A stretch of 19,313 bases of DNA from contig JAPLXF010000057.1 in the NCBI GenBank assembly GCA_026396205.1, positions 1 to 19,313 of the forward strand, given 5' to 3'. The notes below the pieces were generated by a model, which was not told the origin of the DNA, did not search any database, and saw only the letters and a program-made list of their open reading frames with translations. Each line of letters begins with the position of its first letter. Position 1 is the stretch's first letter. The DNA is from Candidatus Moraniibacteriota bacterium. Lineage in GTDB: Bacteria > Patescibacteriota > Minisyncoccia > Moranbacterales > UBA2206. Both the position numbers and the translations under genes were made by a program. This document shows positions 18,759 to 19,313 of the stretch, piece by piece.

Positions 18759-19313
18759 ATGCTTAATGAGATCGTACTTATTGCATTCTACATTTTAATA
18801 CTTCTCTACTCGGCGATTATCCATGAAGTAGCCCACGGCGTGGCGGCTTTGTGGCTGGGCGACCCGACTGCCAAATACGCCGGCCGGATTTCCGCCAATC
18901 CTTTCAAGCATATCGACCCCTGGATGACAATTATTTTTCCCATTCTGATGCTGATTCTGACCAGCTTTAAATTTGCTTTTGGCGGAGCCAAGCCGGTTCC
19001 CTATAATCCTTACAATCTTAAAAATCAGCGCTGGGGACCGACGCTGGTGGCATTGGCCGGACCGCTTTCTAATATTCTCATTGCGATTCTATTTGCTTTT
19101 CTGGCGCGCTTCATCGCTATTCCCATGGCGTCCAAAGTGGATATCATAATGAATTTCAATAATTGGGAAGGAATTTCACAAGTGATTGCCGGATCTTTCA
19201 GCTCCATTCTTTTTGAACTTTCAGTAATGGTGATTTTTTGGAATGTGCTGTTGGCTTTTTTCAATCTTATCCCTATTCCACCACTGGACGGTTCCAAGCT
19301 ACTTTTTTCCTTA
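18759..19313 (+). CDS. Site-2-protease-like M50 zinc metallopeptidase, 3' partial
   Basis: 185 codons are visible before the window ends. The first hydrophobic helix carries the zinc motif HEVAH (H22, E23, H26). A second region includes GGAKPVPYNPYNLKNQRWG, then LVALAGPLSN, both typical of the M50 S2P family without PDZ domain (like archaeal and bacterial S2P-like peptidases, COG1994). FNLIPIPPLDGSK close to the window end provides the third zinc ligand Asp (NxxPxPxLDG). The enzyme cleaves substrates within the membrane, often to release regulators or clear signal peptides; the substrate is unknown. The start at 18759 places HEVAH at the usual distance. It is divergent from rpmB. Confidence 0.92.
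   Translation, partial: MLNEIVLIAFYILILLYSAIIHEVAHGVAALWLGDPTAKYAGRISANPFKHIDPWMTIIFPILMLILTSFKFAFGGAKPVPYNPYNLKNQRWGPTLVALAGPLSNILIAILFAFLARFIAIPMASKVDIIMNFNNWEGISQVIAGSFSSILFELSVMVIFWNVLLAFFNLIPIPPLDGSKLLFSL

Overview
The window reads as a stretch of a small, compact bacterial chromosome, most likely a Candidate Phyla Radiation (Patescibacteria, probably Parcubacteria-like) genome. That placement is inference. It rests on short intergenic gaps, many genes without a Shine-Dalgarno sequence, an anaerobic class III ribonucleotide reductase, a ComEC split into separate channel and metallo-beta-lactamase genes, an enlarged nucleoside diphosphate kinase, a tiny COX24/bS22-like basic protein, and a PaaX/Cas2-like protein of the kind often seen in these genomes. 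UGA is used as a stop codon throughout.

Layout. 1-1323: the end of a DNA methyltransferase fused to a nuclease-like domain, then a 25-residue basic protein. 1388-3227: a YdjM-like membrane hydrolase, a three-hairpin palindromic element, and a tight Nudix-ybeY-dgkA cluster. 3277-5966: ftsA and ftsZ. 6103-6765: a LexA-like self-cleaving repressor with a consensus promoter and an inverted repeat across it. 6777-7050: stacked hairpins, a terminator, a promoter and two NrdR-box-like sites. 7051-10711: nrdR, nrdD and nrdG (anaerobic deoxynucleotide synthesis), with palindromic elements in both gaps and one inserted in frame inside nrdG. 10712-11946: small genes with strong Shine-Dalgarno sites, two of them preceded by the same 14-base hairpin motif, around a conserved DUF167 gene. 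12013-16196: comEC channel gene and its metallo-beta-lactamase partner, separated by about 1.9 kb of AT-rich accessory DNA holding an unknown 347-residue protein and a PaaX/Cas2-like protein. 16245-19313: ndk, pyrF, tsaC, rpmB (minus strand) and a site-2-protease-like M50 peptidase cut by the window end.

How the parts connect. NrdR probably represses its own operon with nrdD and nrdG through the boxes just after the promoter. FtsA anchors FtsZ through the FtsZ C-terminal tail. The two comEC pieces would together form a DNA-uptake channel and associated nuclease-like domain.

The most interesting region is the insert between the comEC pieces. The unknown gene has a run of ten G residues exactly between its -35 and -10 elements, the architecture of a phase-variable promoter. 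The PaaX/Cas2-like gene is bracketed by two copies of a 34-bp palindrome. The upstream copy contains the gene's own -35 and touches its -10. The downstream copy has the same geometry in front of the comEC metallo-beta-lactamase gene. This suggests a self-regulating repressor that also controls a competence gene, or a palindrome-flanked mobile unit.

No stretch over 300 bases lacks a gene. The longest gaps are 6766-7050 and 4537-4763. All calls come from reading the sequence; no database search was run.
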